A stretch of 64,000 nucleotides of DNA from Saprospiraceae bacterium (GCA_016710115.1 JADJLN010000002.1:124001-188000), one strand, 5' to 3'; positions 21,946-30,373 are shown, counted from the stretch's first letter. The notes: generated from the letters alone by a model not told the origin. Numbers and translations are program-made.

Positions 21946-22458
21946 ATACCGTTCTCTCAACACATTCAGGTGGTGATACTCATGCCCGGCAATGATCCAT
22001 GGGATCGCGATCAATCGGATGGGATATCCCGCGGCATGACCGGCATAATTCAAGCAATCATCCGGAAGATGGGCGAACAGACTGATTGTTGCATGCCGGA
22101 TTCCTGTCCATTCATCGATAAGGGAATGCAGGGTTCGGTGACTGGTTTCTGCATTTCGATTATAGAGATCCTGATCAAAACCCGGCAGCGGCTTTTGTTC
22201 ACCACGAGCGATGCACAAGCCTCTGTAGGCAAAGACACGTTCGGTGTCGAGAATATGCTGGATCACCTCGGCCACCGTCCATTTGTCTTCCCTGTAAGCG
22301 TAGCCCAGTTTTTCTTCCGGAATCTGTCGCAGGAATTCGGGTACAGCCGACTGACTCTGAACAAAGTAGGACATGACCTCATCATCAGGCACTGCCTGGA
22401 TGTAGGAACGATAGTACTCCGGGTAAGCATCCGGTTCTGGAAGAGATATCCGCATCAT
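21940..22458 (-). CDS. DinB-family putative metal-dependent hydrolase
   Basis: A 172-residue four-helix-bundle protein of the DinB/DUF664 superfamily. Metal-ligand positions are visible as HILDTERVFAYR near residue 70 and GHEYHHLNVLRERYL at the C-terminus, the usual Hx3E...HxxxH arrangement. Many relatives are thiol-dependent transferases or hydrolases of unknown substrate. The C-terminus runs straight into the octamer array. Confidence 0.8.
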   Translation of the reverse strand: MMRISLPEPDAYPEYYRSYIQAVPDDEVMSYFVQSQSAVPEFLRQIPEEKLGYAYREDKWTVAEVIQHILDTERVFAYRGLCIARGEQKPLPGFDQDLYNRNAETSHRTLHSLIDEWTGIRHATISLFAHLPDDCLNYAGHAAGYPIRLIAIPWIIAGHEYHHLNVLRERYL

Positions 22459-22469
22459 AGGCAGTCGGT

Positions 22470-23285
22470 TTGGCCCTCAAAATAGAAAGAATCATACGAC
22501 CTGTTCATGTTATCCCTGTCCATTCTGTCCCAGGAAGTCGCCAGGCCACAGCGAACTCACCTGCTTGTGGATCTGAATCCGGATTTTTACAAAAGGCAAT
22601 TTATTGTGCCTGCAGCTGCATAAGCCCCTCGATGTACACCTCAAACCCTGCCTGAATGCTGAATGATTAAAATCAACGACAAACACCTGCAGAATATCTG
22701 TGATCATTTGCTTTCCGGGCTCGGTAGACCTATATTTGAGAAAATATCCATTCAATTCCACCCTCTTGATCGAGACGTTGATCAGTTCGAAAATCAGGAT
22801 CAAACTCCTGTTCAATTTTTTCTTCAATGGCCCTAACCGACGCTATTTGAGGACACAGAAGTGGGAATTCGGAGGTTCCTTGAATGGCAACCCTGTCGAA
22901 CTCGGTCAATTGGTAGTAGACGACATCTTGACTGCCGCAGTCGAAGGGAATCGGCAATCTGCTCAAACCAGCAGGCAACATTCATTGGACAACCAGATGC
23001 AGCAAATCCTGATCCATACAACGGGCACCAATCGCTGCGTTTCTAATGCAGTTCATCCATTGGGCCATGACCAAAACGTGGTTCTCATCGGTGATCTCGC
23101 GCGTGACATCGACACCCTTGTCATCGATCTTCCGATATTATTTGCCAAAGCCCGGCTTGAATCCCACTTTTCTGGTTCATGAAACGCATCAAGATGAATA
23201 TTATAGAAATCAAAAAACGGCCTTACTCCTGCCTACGCAAAAGCTCCGGCGGACAAGCATAACCTCCCACCTCATAACCACCAAA
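22470..23285 (-). pseudogene. Degraded or unrecognised coding stretch (mainly minus strand)
   Basis: No intact gene is convincing. On the minus strand, broken frames read from ATG near 23179 (MNQKSGIQAGLWQIIS), continue after a frameshift as a segment containing DDKGVDVTREITDENHVLVM and then, past a stop, as one containing DVVYYQLTEFDRVAIQGTSE down to 22730. These look protein-like but I do not recognise a family. An ORF at 22510-22827 on the same strand may be part of it. A short CATAACCT-type run precedes the next gene at 23258-23285. Confidence 0.3.
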
Positions 23286-23287
23286 TC

Positions 23288-23872
23288 ATGAATACGCTAT
23301 ATCAAGCCCACGAATCGGCCACCATTGACCCCGGCGCACAAATCGGTGCGGGAACCAGGATCTGGCATTATTCTCACATCATGGCCGGAGCGGTGATCGG
23401 TGAGAATTGTGTGATCGGTCAGAATGTCTTTATCGGTGATGGTGTCAGGCTGGGCAACGGGGTCAAGGTCCAGAACAATGTCAGTATTTATACCGGCATT
23501 GAGATCGAGGATGATGTATTTCTGGGTCCATCCGTTGTGCTGACCAATGTGAATAATCCGCGTGCCAATATCGAACGCAAGGACGAATTTCGAAAGACAC
23601 GGATCAAACGAGGTGCAACCATTGGCGCGAACGCCACAATCGTATGTGGCCATTCCCTGGGTGCCTGGAGTTTTATTGGCGCCGGTGCTGTGGTGACACG
23701 AAACGTCCCTGACTATGCACTGATGACCGGAAATCCGGCCCGGATCACCGGGTGGATGAGCAGGGGAGGCCATCGGCTTCTCTTCGATTCTGATGACCAG
23801 GCCTTTTGTCCCTCTACAGGGGAACATTACCGGATGATTGGCGGAGAGATCGAGATTCTTGAATTGCATTGA
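23288..23872 (+). CDS. wbpD: Left-handed beta-helix N-acetyltransferase, WbpD-like
   Basis: A 194-residue acyltransferase of the hexapeptide-repeat class. Repeats such as AQIGAGTRIWHYSHI, AVIGENCVIGQNVFIGDGV and ATIGANATIVCGHSLG run through residues 10-150, followed by NPARITGW. The closest known function is WbpD/WlbB, which acetylates the 3-amino group of UDP-2-acetamido-3-amino-glucuronate using acetyl-CoA during O-antigen or capsule synthesis. Genes for WbpA- and WbpB-like enzymes of the same pathway are nearby, which supports the call. Confidence 0.85.
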   Translation: MNTLYQAHESATIDPGAQIGAGTRIWHYSHIMAGAVIGENCVIGQNVFIGDGVRLGNGVKVQNNVSIYTGIEIEDDVFLGPSVVLTNVNNPRANIERKDEFRKTRIKRGATIGANATIVCGHSLGAWSFIGAGAVVTRNVPDYALMTGNPARITGWMSRGGHRLLFDSDDQAFCPSTGEHYRMIGGEIEILELH

Positions 23873-23956
23873 ACCCCATTCCGGTTGCGAAGATCATTCC
23901 GGTTATCTTCGCCATTCATTCGAGGTTGAAGCCATATGACTGAGACAAGAATATCC

Positions 23957-25253
23957 ATGTTCAAGGCATTAAAAAACAGGGGAAAAGACAATTTCCGTTA
24001 TCGGTTTGGGATATGTCGGCCTCCCCCTGGCCCTGGAATTTGCCAGTGCCTTCCGCGTCATCGGATTTGATATCAGTGCCGAACGCGTAGCGATGATGCG
24101 AAACAGCCAGGACCCAAGTCGCGAACTGGCACCCGAAGCCTTTGCTGGCCGGGATATCCTCTTTACTTCCGATCCGGATGATCTGAAGCAGGCCCACTTC
24201 CATGTGGTGGCTGTGCCTACACCGATCGATATTCATAAGGTGCCCAACCTGAACCCGGTCATCAGTGCCAGTCATTCCGTTGGCAAGGCATTGAAAAAAG
24301 GGGATTATGTGATATTTGAATCTACTGTATATCCCGGATGCACGGAGGAAGATTGCGTGCCCATTCTGGAGCGGGAATCCGGACTGGTCATGGGCGAGGA
24401 TTTCAAAGTGGGCTATTCCCCCGAGCGCATCAACCCGGGTGATAAGGAGCGAACCATAGCCTCGATCCTGAAAATTGTTTCGGGATGCGATGAGGAAAGC
24501 CTGGAAGAGATCGCCCTCGTTTATGGTGCGATCATCAAAGCGGGGATTTACAAGGCATCGTCCATCAAGGTGGCTGAAGCAGCCAAGGTCATTGAAAATA
24601 CGCAACGCGACCTCAACATCTCTCTGATGAACGAGTTAGCCATGATCTTCGACCGTATGGGTATCGATACCCAGGAAGTGCTCAAGGCAGCGGGAACAAA
24701 ATGGAATTTTATCAAACTCCAGCCAGGACTTGTCGGCGGTCACTGCATTGGTGTGGATCCCTATTATCTGATCCATAAAGCGATGGCCCTGGGCTTCGAC
24801 CCGCAGGTGATTAACAGTGGCCGTCGGATCAATGATCTGATGCCGGCTTTTGTCGCAAAAAAACTGACCCAATTATTGATCGGCAAAGGGAAATACCCAC
24901 AGCATACCCGGGTATTGGTCATGGGGATCACGTTTAAAGAAAATGTTTCGGACATCCGAAATTCCAAGGTGGCTGACCTGATCACCGAATTAAATCTGTT
25001 TGCCATTCGGACCGATATTCTGGATCCCCATGCCGACCCGGAAGAAGTGAAAAAGCAATACGGATTTGATATGGTTTCCGAACCCGGTGACCAGTATGAT
25101 GCAGTGATTGTTGCCGTCAACCATGATGTCTTTAAAAAATATGACATCGCTGCGTTGAAATTACTGATGAAAGAGGATCCGGTCCTGGTTGATATCAAGG
25201 CACTCTATGACCGTCAGGAAATGGAAGGAGAAATGACGTATTGGAGGCTCTAG
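23957..25253 (+). CDS. UDP-N-acetylglucosamine/hexose 6-dehydrogenase (WbpA/TviB family), frameshifted near the start
   Basis: About 430 residues. NAD-binding GLGYVGLPLALEFA opens the protein, ESTVYPGCTEEDC and SPERINPGD lie in the middle, and the catalytic cysteine is in GGHCIGVDPYYL. The TPIDIHKVPNLNPV segment is typical of the TviB/WbpO/WbpA branch that oxidises UDP-HexNAc to the uronic acid. Start is ATG at 23957 (MFKALKN); a single-base frameshift in the A/G run around 23975-23985 separates this from the main frame. It provides the first step for the pathway continued by WbpB and WbpD. Confidence 0.85.
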
Positions 25254-25322
25254 AAAGGCGGAAGTCGGAAGTCGGAAATTGGAAGTCGGAAATTGGAAGT
25301 CGGAAATTGGAAGGCGGAAGGC
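25254..25322 (+). repeat. GGAAGTC heptamer array
   Basis: About nine 7-bp units (GGAAGTC, GGAAATT, GGAAGGC) begin directly after the dehydrogenase stop codon. Their reverse complements (GACTTCC, AATTTCC, GCCTTCC) make up the large array at 59.7-60.6 kb. Confidence 0.85.
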
Positions 25323-25375
25323 GCCTGCCAGCCGGAGAGACGGGGATGCCGCATCACCATGATCCAGGAAGCTTC

Positions 25376-25460
25376 TCCTCACCTCCTCACCCCATTCACT
25401 CCTGAACACCCCTCATAACCTCATACCCTCCTTACCTCATAACCTCCTCACCTCCTGACC
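25376..25460 (+). repeat. CATAACCT/CTCACCT array
   Basis: Degenerate CATAACCT and TCACCTCC units fill the gap before the NusG-like gene. They are the same family as the arrays at 18.7 and 21.9 kb. Confidence 0.65.
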
Positions 25461-25508
25461 ACCCCATCCACACATCGAAAAACAATACGCTACACTGGAA
25501 TCGACCCG

Positions 25509-26012
25509 GTGGAAGAGAAGTGGTTTGCTGTGCGAACTCCGTTTAAACGGGAGAAGCTGGCTCTGGCAGATCTGACCCGGAAAGGCCTGGTCTGTTATCT
25601 GCCACTGCTGCATGATGTGCGCCGCTACCAAAAGAAAGTCAGGGAGGTCGACATCCCACTCATTCGTTCCTATTTATTTGTCTGCCTCAATGAATCGGCT
25701 TACCACACCGTAGTGACCTGCCCGTTTGTCAGCGGCTTTGTTCGTTTTGGTGAAGAGATTGTTTCTGTTCCTGAGGAGGAAATGACCTCCTCCGCCGCAT
25801 TGTTGGCGAAGCCGGGTTGTGTGATGCCGAAGAGGGTATTTTCAATGAAGGAGAAGTGGTTGAGATCATCGGCGGAAACTGACGGGAATTACAGGCACCT
25901 TAATCGAACGAAAGGGCAAAATCAGGTCGCCATTGCGCTGAATGTGATCGGATATTCCCCGGTGATGGATATCGATCCGATTCATTTGCGGCGGGTGAAG
26001 GGGAGGGGGTGA
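25509..26012 (+). CDS. NusG-family antitermination paralogue (UpxY/LoaP-like), frameshifted
   Basis: The NGN domain is clear at the N-terminus (EEKWFAVRTPFKREKLALADLTRKG...CYLP). Specialised NusG paralogues of this kind ride with RNA polymerase and prevent early termination in long polysaccharide operons, so its place here fits. Frames shift near 25785, where the other phase reads LLRRIVGEAGLCDAEEG, near 25890, and near 25917, where NQVAIALNVIGYS returns to the first phase. The protein normally ends soon after IDPIHLRRV; here the frame continues into a G-rich heptamer run that supplies the TGA. Start GTG at 25509 is chosen by alignment to the domain. Confidence 0.75.
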   Translation: MEEKWFAVRTPFKREKLALADLTRKGLVCYLPLLHDVRRYQKKVREVDIPLIRSYLFVCLNESAYHTVVTCPFVSGFVRFGEEIVSVPEEEMTSSAALLAKPGCVMPKRVFSMKEKWLRSSAETDGNYRHLNRTKGQNQVAIALNVIGYSPVMDIDPIHLRRVKGRG

Positions 26013-26070
26013 AGGGGGTGAAAGGGGGGTAAAGGGTAAAAGGTAAAAGGTAAAAGGTAAAGGGTGAAAG
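25998..26070 (+). repeat. G-rich GGGTGAA/GGGTAAA/AGGTAAA heptamer array
   Basis: Units with a mostly 7-bp period start within the last codons of the NusG-like gene. Their complements (TTCACCC, TTTACCC) form the array at 27448-27494, so this pair encloses the first four-helix-bundle gene and cysC. Confidence 0.75.
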
Positions 26071-26214
26071 GTTGTTCGCCCAATGGCCTTTGGGCTGTTC
26101 TCGATTCGGTTTGTATGCCTGTGGTTTGTGCCATGTAGAGGCTGCTACAAGAATAGAGGTTATGGGTGCAAGGGAATAGTGAATGGTTTAAATTGGTAAC
26201 CACTATTGATTGTC

Positions 26215-26567
26215 ATGAGAAATTTTAGAGAGTTGGAAGTATGGAAATTGGGAATAAAAATTGCAATTGACCTTTATCCTTATACTGAAGACTGGCCTGA
26301 TATTCATAAGTTCAGATTGACAGCCCAAATCCTGGGATCATCTTCTGCTATACCATCAAATATTGCCGAAGGTTGTAGCCGTTCGAGCAACAAGGACCTG
26401 AAAGATATTTGGCGTATGCATTAGGAGAAGCTTATGAATTCGAAACACAGTTGATTATTGCTCATTCTTATCAGTTGTTAAATCGCGAAATAACAAATGA
26501 GTTTATAGAGCGAATTCAAATTTTGCAAAAGATGATAGCGGCATTCATACAATCACTTCAGGCCTGA
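26215..26567 (+). CDS. Four-helix-bundle protein of the 23S rRNA-intervening-sequence (S23) family, cassette 1, frameshifted
   Basis: About 117 residues when repaired. MRNFRELEVWKLGIKIAI begins the first helix and SAIPSNIAEGCSRSS is the family signature. One missing base near 26405 breaks the frame; the other phase continues YLAYALGEAYEFETQL to the stop at 26567. The family is named for proteins encoded in 23S rRNA insertions and includes the Avd accessory proteins of diversity-generating retroelements; biochemical function is unclear. It is about 65% identical by eye to cassette 3 (31731-32081), and both are followed directly by the same ACCCAAT heptamer array. Confidence 0.8.
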
Positions 26568-26577
26568 TTATTTTTAT

Positions 26578-26786
26578 TACCCAATACCCAATACCCAATA
26601 CCCATTACCCATTACCCATTACCCATTACCCATTACCCATTACCCATTACCCATTACCCATTACCCATTACCCATTACCCATTACCCATTACCCATTACC
26701 CATTACCCATTACCCAATACCCAATACCCAATACCCAATACCCAATACCCAATACCCAATACCCAATACCCAATACCCATTACCCA
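26578..26786 (+). repeat. ACCCAAT/ACCCATT heptamer array (right end of cassette 1)
   Basis: About 29 perfect-period 7-bp units: ACCCAAT at both ends and ACCCATT in the middle. It ends a few bases before the cysC start codon. Read on the minus strand it encodes the low-complexity peptide GYWVLGIGYWVLG, which should not be taken for a gene. Confidence 0.95.
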
Positions 26787-26793
26787 TCTCCTT

Positions 26794-27411
26794 ATGCCAA
26801 ACAACGAACAGAACGATAATCTTCACCCCATCCACCACCGCCTCGTCTCCCGAGCCGAGCGAGAGGAACGAAACGGTCATAAAGCAGGTGTGATCTGGCT
26901 GACCGGTCTCTCCGGCTCCGGAAAAAGTACCCTGGCTGAAAGCCTGGAGCGCCGCCTGTTTGCCGATCGGATCCAGGTGGTCGTACTGGATGGCGACAAC
27001 GTGCGTACCGGGATCAACAACAACCTGACCTTCAGTGAAGCCGACCGTACCGAGAACATTCGCCGGATTGCCGAAGTGGCCAAACTCTTCGTCCAGGCCG
27101 GTCAGGTGGTCATCACCTCCTTTATCAGCCCCACCCTCGCCATGCGCCAGATGGCCAGGGAGATTATCGGCCCGCACGACTTCTTCGAGGTCTTTGTCGA
27201 CTCTCCCCTCGAGGTGTGTGAAAGCCGCGACGTCAAGGGGCTCTACCAGAAAGCCCGGGCAGGCCAGATCCCCGATTTTACCGGTATCCACGCCGCCTAT
27301 GAGCCCCCTCTCACCCCTGACCTGCACATCGATACCGCCAGCCAACTACCCAAAGCCTCTCTTGGCCAGCTCTATGAGTTCGTCCGGGATGCGATCGCCG
27401 CATTTGAATAG
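26794..27411 (+). CDS. cysC: Adenylylsulfate kinase (APS kinase)
   Basis: A 205-residue kinase that phosphorylates APS to PAPS with ATP. The P-loop GLSGSGKSTLAESLERRL is at about residues 39-56; LDGDNVRTGINNNLTFSEADRTENIRR and FISPTLAMRQMAR are the typical APS-binding segments, and GLYQKARAGQIPDFTG the lid region. Length and motifs are normal and the frame is intact. With CysD and CysN it makes PAPS, either for assimilation or, given the polysaccharide genes around it, for sulfation of a surface glycan. No sulfotransferase is in the window. Confidence 0.95.
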   Translation: MPNNEQNDNLHPIHHRLVSRAEREERNGHKAGVIWLTGLSGSGKSTLAESLERRLFADRIQVVVLDGDNVRTGINNNLTFSEADRTENIRRIAEVAKLFVQAGQVVITSFISPTLAMRQMAREIIGPHDFFEVFVDSPLEVCESRDVKGLYQKARAGQIPDFTGIHAAYEPPLTPDLHIDTASQLPKASLGQLYEFVRDAIAAFE

Positions 27412-27447
27412 GGAGTGACGGACGGCTGATCCATCCCCTTCGTTTCA

Positions 27448-27494
27448 GCGGCCCTTCACCCTTTACCCTTCGCCCATTATCCTACACCCAATCC
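27448..27494 (+). repeat. C-rich CCCTTCA/CCCTTTA/CCCATTA heptamers before the DUF2061 gene
   Basis: About six 7-bp units (CCCTTCA, CCCTTTA, CCCTTCG, CCCATTA, then ACACCCAAT) run to the ATG at 27497. They are the reverse complement of units at 25998-26070. Confidence 0.75.
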
Positions 27495-27496
27495 CC

Positions 27497-27757
27497 ATGT
27501 CCACTCCTGCCCGCGAACCCCGTCTCCGAAGCATCCTCAAAGGTATCACCTGGCGAATTGTCGGTACTTTAGATACAATGGTCCTGTCCTGGTTTTTCAC
27601 CGGAAGTATTTCCATTGCTGCTGCCATTGGTGGGACAGAAGTTTTGACCAAGATCTTCCTCTATTACGGCCATGAACGTATCTGGCAACGAATCTCCTTC
27701 GGGACGGTCAATCGAATTGCCAGAAGGTTTGGCCAGAAACCGGATGAGGAATCTTGA
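27497..27757 (+). CDS. DUF2061 membrane protein
   Basis: An 86-residue protein with SILKGITWRIVGTLDTMVLSWFFTGSISIAAAIGG, the DUF2061 core, and two hydrophobic segments, then EVLTKIFLYYGHERIW. DUF2061 genes are regularly found with cysC, cysD and cysN in Bacteroidota, so a role in sulfate activation or uptake is likely but unproven. Its start follows the heptamer run by two bases. Confidence 0.85.
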   Translation: MSTPAREPRLRSILKGITWRIVGTLDTMVLSWFFTGSISIAAAIGGTEVLTKIFLYYGHERIWQRISFGTVNRIARRFGQKPDEES

Positions 27758-27877
27758 TGATCTGCATCAGGGGGTTCGACCTATGCAAGCAGAATGTGCT
27801 CATCTCCGGCTGGCATTTGATCGACCGATAACTCCATTTTTCGATGGGAGTTCGTGATTCACTACTTTTACCATTGT

Positions 27878-28180
27878 ATGAATCAGAATACGCTTGACCA
27901 CCTCTCTGCTTACCTCTTTTGGGATATGGAACGATCTCAACTAGATTGGGATCGTGATCGCGTGCTGATCATTCATCGCATTCTGGAATATGGACAGGTT
28001 AAGGATTGGCAGATCCTGACACATCATGTTGACTTGCACACGATTGTCGAAGAAGCAAAACGATTTCGTGACCTGGATCCCAAAGCACTTTCATTTATCA
28101 GTACGATTGCAAACGTAGACCCCACCGAATTTCGATGTTATTCAGAGAGACAGTCCAACCCGCCACACTGGAACTTCTAA
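27878..28180 (+). CDS. DUF6922-like antitoxin of a nucleotidyltransferase TA pair
   Basis: About 100 residues (start ATG 27878; an in-frame GTG lies at 27854). The segment HLSAYLFWDMERSQLDWDRDRVLIIHRILEYG and a following helix pattern match DUF6922 proteins, which precede AbiEii-type nucleotidyltransferases. It overlaps the next gene by 46 bp, as usual for these pairs. Together they form a probable type IV toxin-antitoxin module that interrupts the cys gene cluster. Confidence 0.7.
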   Translation: MNQNTLDHLSAYLFWDMERSQLDWDRDRVLIIHRILEYGQVKDWQILTHHVDLHTIVEEAKRFRDLDPKALSFISTIANVDPTEFRCYSERQSNPPHWNF

Positions 28181-28754
28181 AGGCATTGATGCATCGTCCG
28201 GCGCTTTCTGGTTTACGATTGGTCGGAGGCACATCACTGTCACTTCAGATCGGACATCGGATGTCTGACGATCTGGATTTGTTCGGAGAGGTGAATTTGG
28301 ATTCAGCTGAACTTGCACCTGCTCTGGATGGGTTAGGTCCGGTGACATTATTGAAAAGGACACCTAATATTTATATCTGTTCTATTCGTGAAGTGAAAGT
28401 TGACCTGGTCAACTACAGTTACCCCTGGCTTGAGGAAATACACGTTGGGGATGGAATAAGACTGGCTGGATTATCTGATATCGCCGCAATGAAATTGGCT
28501 GCTGTCACTGGGCGAGGTACGAAGAAGGACTTTGTTGATCTTTACTTTTGCTGCAACATTTCACGCTTACGGAAATGTTGGCTTTTTACAATAAGAAGTA
28601 CAAAGATGGTTCTGAGATGTTGGTCCTCCGCAGTCTGACATATTTTGAGGACGCTGATCAGGGCCGTGTCCATATGATCAAACCCCTCAGTTGGGATACT
28701 GTCAAGGCCACTTTACAGAATGAGGTCAAGTTGTACATGGCCAGCTTCTCATAG
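28135..28754 (+). CDS. AbiEii/AbiGii-family nucleotidyltransferase toxin, frameshifted
   Basis: About 206 residues when repaired. LVGGTSLSLQIGHRMSDDLDLF holds the GG...DxD nucleotidyltransferase motif; GIRLAGLSDIAAMKLAAVTGRGTKKDFVDLYF is the second conserved block, with the lysines typical of AbiEii. One T is missing near 28550: the frame ends wrongly after DLYF, while the other phase continues LLQHFTLTEMLAFYNKKY to the stop at 28754. It is a different subfamily from the toxin at 1993-2679. The substrate is unknown. Confidence 0.75.
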
Positions 28755-28855
28755 ACAACAAAGGACATCTACCGGCATTGACCAGGAATCTGGCACATCC
28801 GGCACAATATTGGCAGCGTATCTTTGTCTAGTCCATACCCGAAACCGAAAACAGC

Positions 28856-28895
28856 ATTTCGCGAAAGGCGAAAGGCGTATAGCGAACAGCGAGAA
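28856..28895 (+). repeat. GCGAAAG heptamer run immediately before cysD
   Basis: Five 7-bp units (GCGAAAG twice, GCGTATA, GCGAACA, GCGAGAA) follow a TTTCGCGAAA palindrome at 28856-28865 and end exactly at the cysD start codon. Confidence 0.75.
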
Positions 28896-29844
28896 ATGCC
28901 CAACTACCAACTCTCCCACCTCAAAGAACTCGAATCCGAGTCCATTTTTGTCCTCCGTGAAGTAGCGGCCCAGTTCGAGAACCCTGTCATCCTTTTTTCC
29001 GGCGGCAAGGACAGTATCCTCATGACCTACCTGGCCGTAAAGGCGTTTTACCCTGCCCGTGTACCCTTCCCCCTGCTGCATATCGATACCGGCCACAACT
29101 TTCAGGAAACGCTGGATTACCGGGATATGCTGGTCGAAAAATACGGACTCCGTCTCATCGTCGGCTCCGTCCAGGAGGCCATCGACAGGGGAGAGATTGC
29201 TGAAGAAAAAGGATTTAACGCCTCCCGCAACAACCTTCAGACCCATGTCCTTCTCCAGGCCATGGAACAAGGCAAGTTTGATGCAGCCATGGGTGGGGGC
29301 GCCGGGATGAAGAAAAAGCGCGTGCCAAAGAACGTTTTTCTCCCATCGCGATGAATTCGGCCAGTGGGACCCGAAGAACCAGCGTCCCGAACTGTGGAAT
29401 CTCTTCAACGGCCGCAAGAACTTCGGCGAGCATTTCCGCATCTTCCCCATCTCCAACTGGACCGAACTCGACGTCTGGCAGTATCTCGCAGAAGAGCAGG
29501 TCCCCCTCCCCAGCCTTTACTTTGCACATCAACGCCCTGTCTTCCGCCGAGACGGTATCCTCCTCGCCGATTCACCACATATTCCCCGTCGCCCGGAGGA
29601 GGAGGTCTTCACTACCACCATTCGTTGCCGCACCATCGGCGATACCACCTGCACCGGAGTCTGGGAATCCACCGCAGCGACGATCGAAGACATCATCGCT
29701 GAAGTCGCCATTTCCCGCGTCACCGAACGTGGTGGTCGCGCTGATGACAAACGCTCGGAGACGAGTATGGAAGACCGGAAGAAACAAGGATATTTTTTGA
29801 GGAATAGGGATGAGGAATGTCTGCCAGCCGAGCTGGAGGGATGA
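28896..29844 (+). CDS. cysD: Sulfate adenylyltransferase small subunit, frameshifted
   Basis: CysD is the ATP-pyrophosphatase-like subunit that, with CysN, makes APS from sulfate and ATP. MPNYQLSHLKELESESIF starts the protein, the PP-loop SGGKDSILMTYLA is at about residues 32-44, and FNASRNNLQTHVLL follows. Frames break near 29298 and near 29337 (missing T in a T run); the main phase then reads DEFGQWDPKNQRPELWNLF through PISNWTELDVWQYL. The family ends in GYF; here GYF is at about 29794, and with one T fewer a TGA would follow at once. As written the frame runs on into the cassette 2 heptamers and stops at 29844. Confidence 0.85.
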
Positions 29845-29870
29845 GGGCCGAGGAATGAGGGCCGGTAGAT
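29799..29870 (+). repeat. GAGGGAT/GAGGGCC heptamers: left end of cassette 2
   Basis: GAGGAAT-type units start at 29799; a regular block at 29836-29870 has GAGGGAT, GAGGGCC, GAGGAAT, GAGGGCC and GGTAGAT in strict 7-bp phase. A small CCAGC-CGA-GCTGG hairpin lies at 29824-29836. Confidence 0.9.
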
Positions 29871-29926
29871 GAAAGGAATGAAAGTTGAAATTAAATATGA
29901 AGTTGGATTGTGGAAAATGATGTAAG

Positions 29927-30301
29927 ATGAGCACTGATAAAAATGATCGAATTCGAAAAGTTCAAGAATTGGAAACCAAAACAAAGAATCTTTCCATTCG
30001 AATTATTCGACTTGTTCAAGCATTGCCCTTTTCGGAGGAAGCTAGAATAATTGGAAGACAAGTTTTGCGGAGTGCCACATCTACAGGTGCAAATTATAGA
30101 GCGGTAAGTCGTAATAAATCTGCGGCAGATAAGTTGAACAAGTTGAAAATTGTGCTGGAGGAAGCAGATGAAACGGCTTATTGGTTGGAAATTATCTCTG
30201 AAGCAGAACTGTTGGATAAGGAAAGAGTTCAGCCTCTTTGGGAAGAGTACATGGAAGTCGTTCGAATGATTTCCAGGGCAATTCAAAATTTGAAAAACTA
30301 G
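29927..30301 (+). CDS. Four-helix-bundle (S23-family) protein, cassette 2
   Basis: A 124-residue intact member of the four-helix-bundle family. Signature segments are FSEEARIIGRQVLRSATSTGANYRAVSRNKS and KLKIVLEEADETAYWLEII. This is a different subgroup (GANYRA type) from cassettes 1 and 3. It sits between cysD and cysN, with mirror-image heptamer runs at 29836-29870 and 30346-30373, so it has probably moved into the cys operon as a unit. Function is unknown. Confidence 0.85.
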   Translation: MSTDKNDRIRKVQELETKTKNLSIRIIRLVQALPFSEEARIIGRQVLRSATSTGANYRAVSRNKSAADKLNKLKIVLEEADETAYWLEIISEAELLDKERVQPLWEEYMEVVRMISRAIQNLKN

Positions 30302-30345
30302 CATGAAAGTCCTCAAGTTTGTAAAATCATCAAACCAGTACGTTC

Positions 30346-30373
30346 GGCCCTCGGCCCTCATCCCTCGGTCCCG
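30346..30373 (+). repeat. GGCCCTC/ATCCCTC heptamers: right end of cassette 2
   Basis: Units GGCCCTC, GGCCCTC, ATCCCTC and GGTCCCG in 7-bp phase. Reverse-complemented they read GAGGGAT, GAGGGCC, GAGGGCC, matching the left end. Confidence 0.9.

Noticed and set aside
22700..23182. 160-residue plus-strand ORF
   Set aside because: Composition looks like an antisense shadow of the protein-like minus-strand fragments.
26215..26567. True 23S rRNA intervening sequence
   Set aside because: No rRNA sequence flanks any of the five four-helix-bundle genes.
26578..26786. CRISPR array
   Set aside because: Units are 7 bp, contiguous and without unique spacers; no cas genes nearby.
26710..27345. Minus-strand ORF ending in repeated GYWVLGIGYWVLG
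   Set aside because: It is the translation of the ACCCAAT heptamer array and the antisense of cysC.
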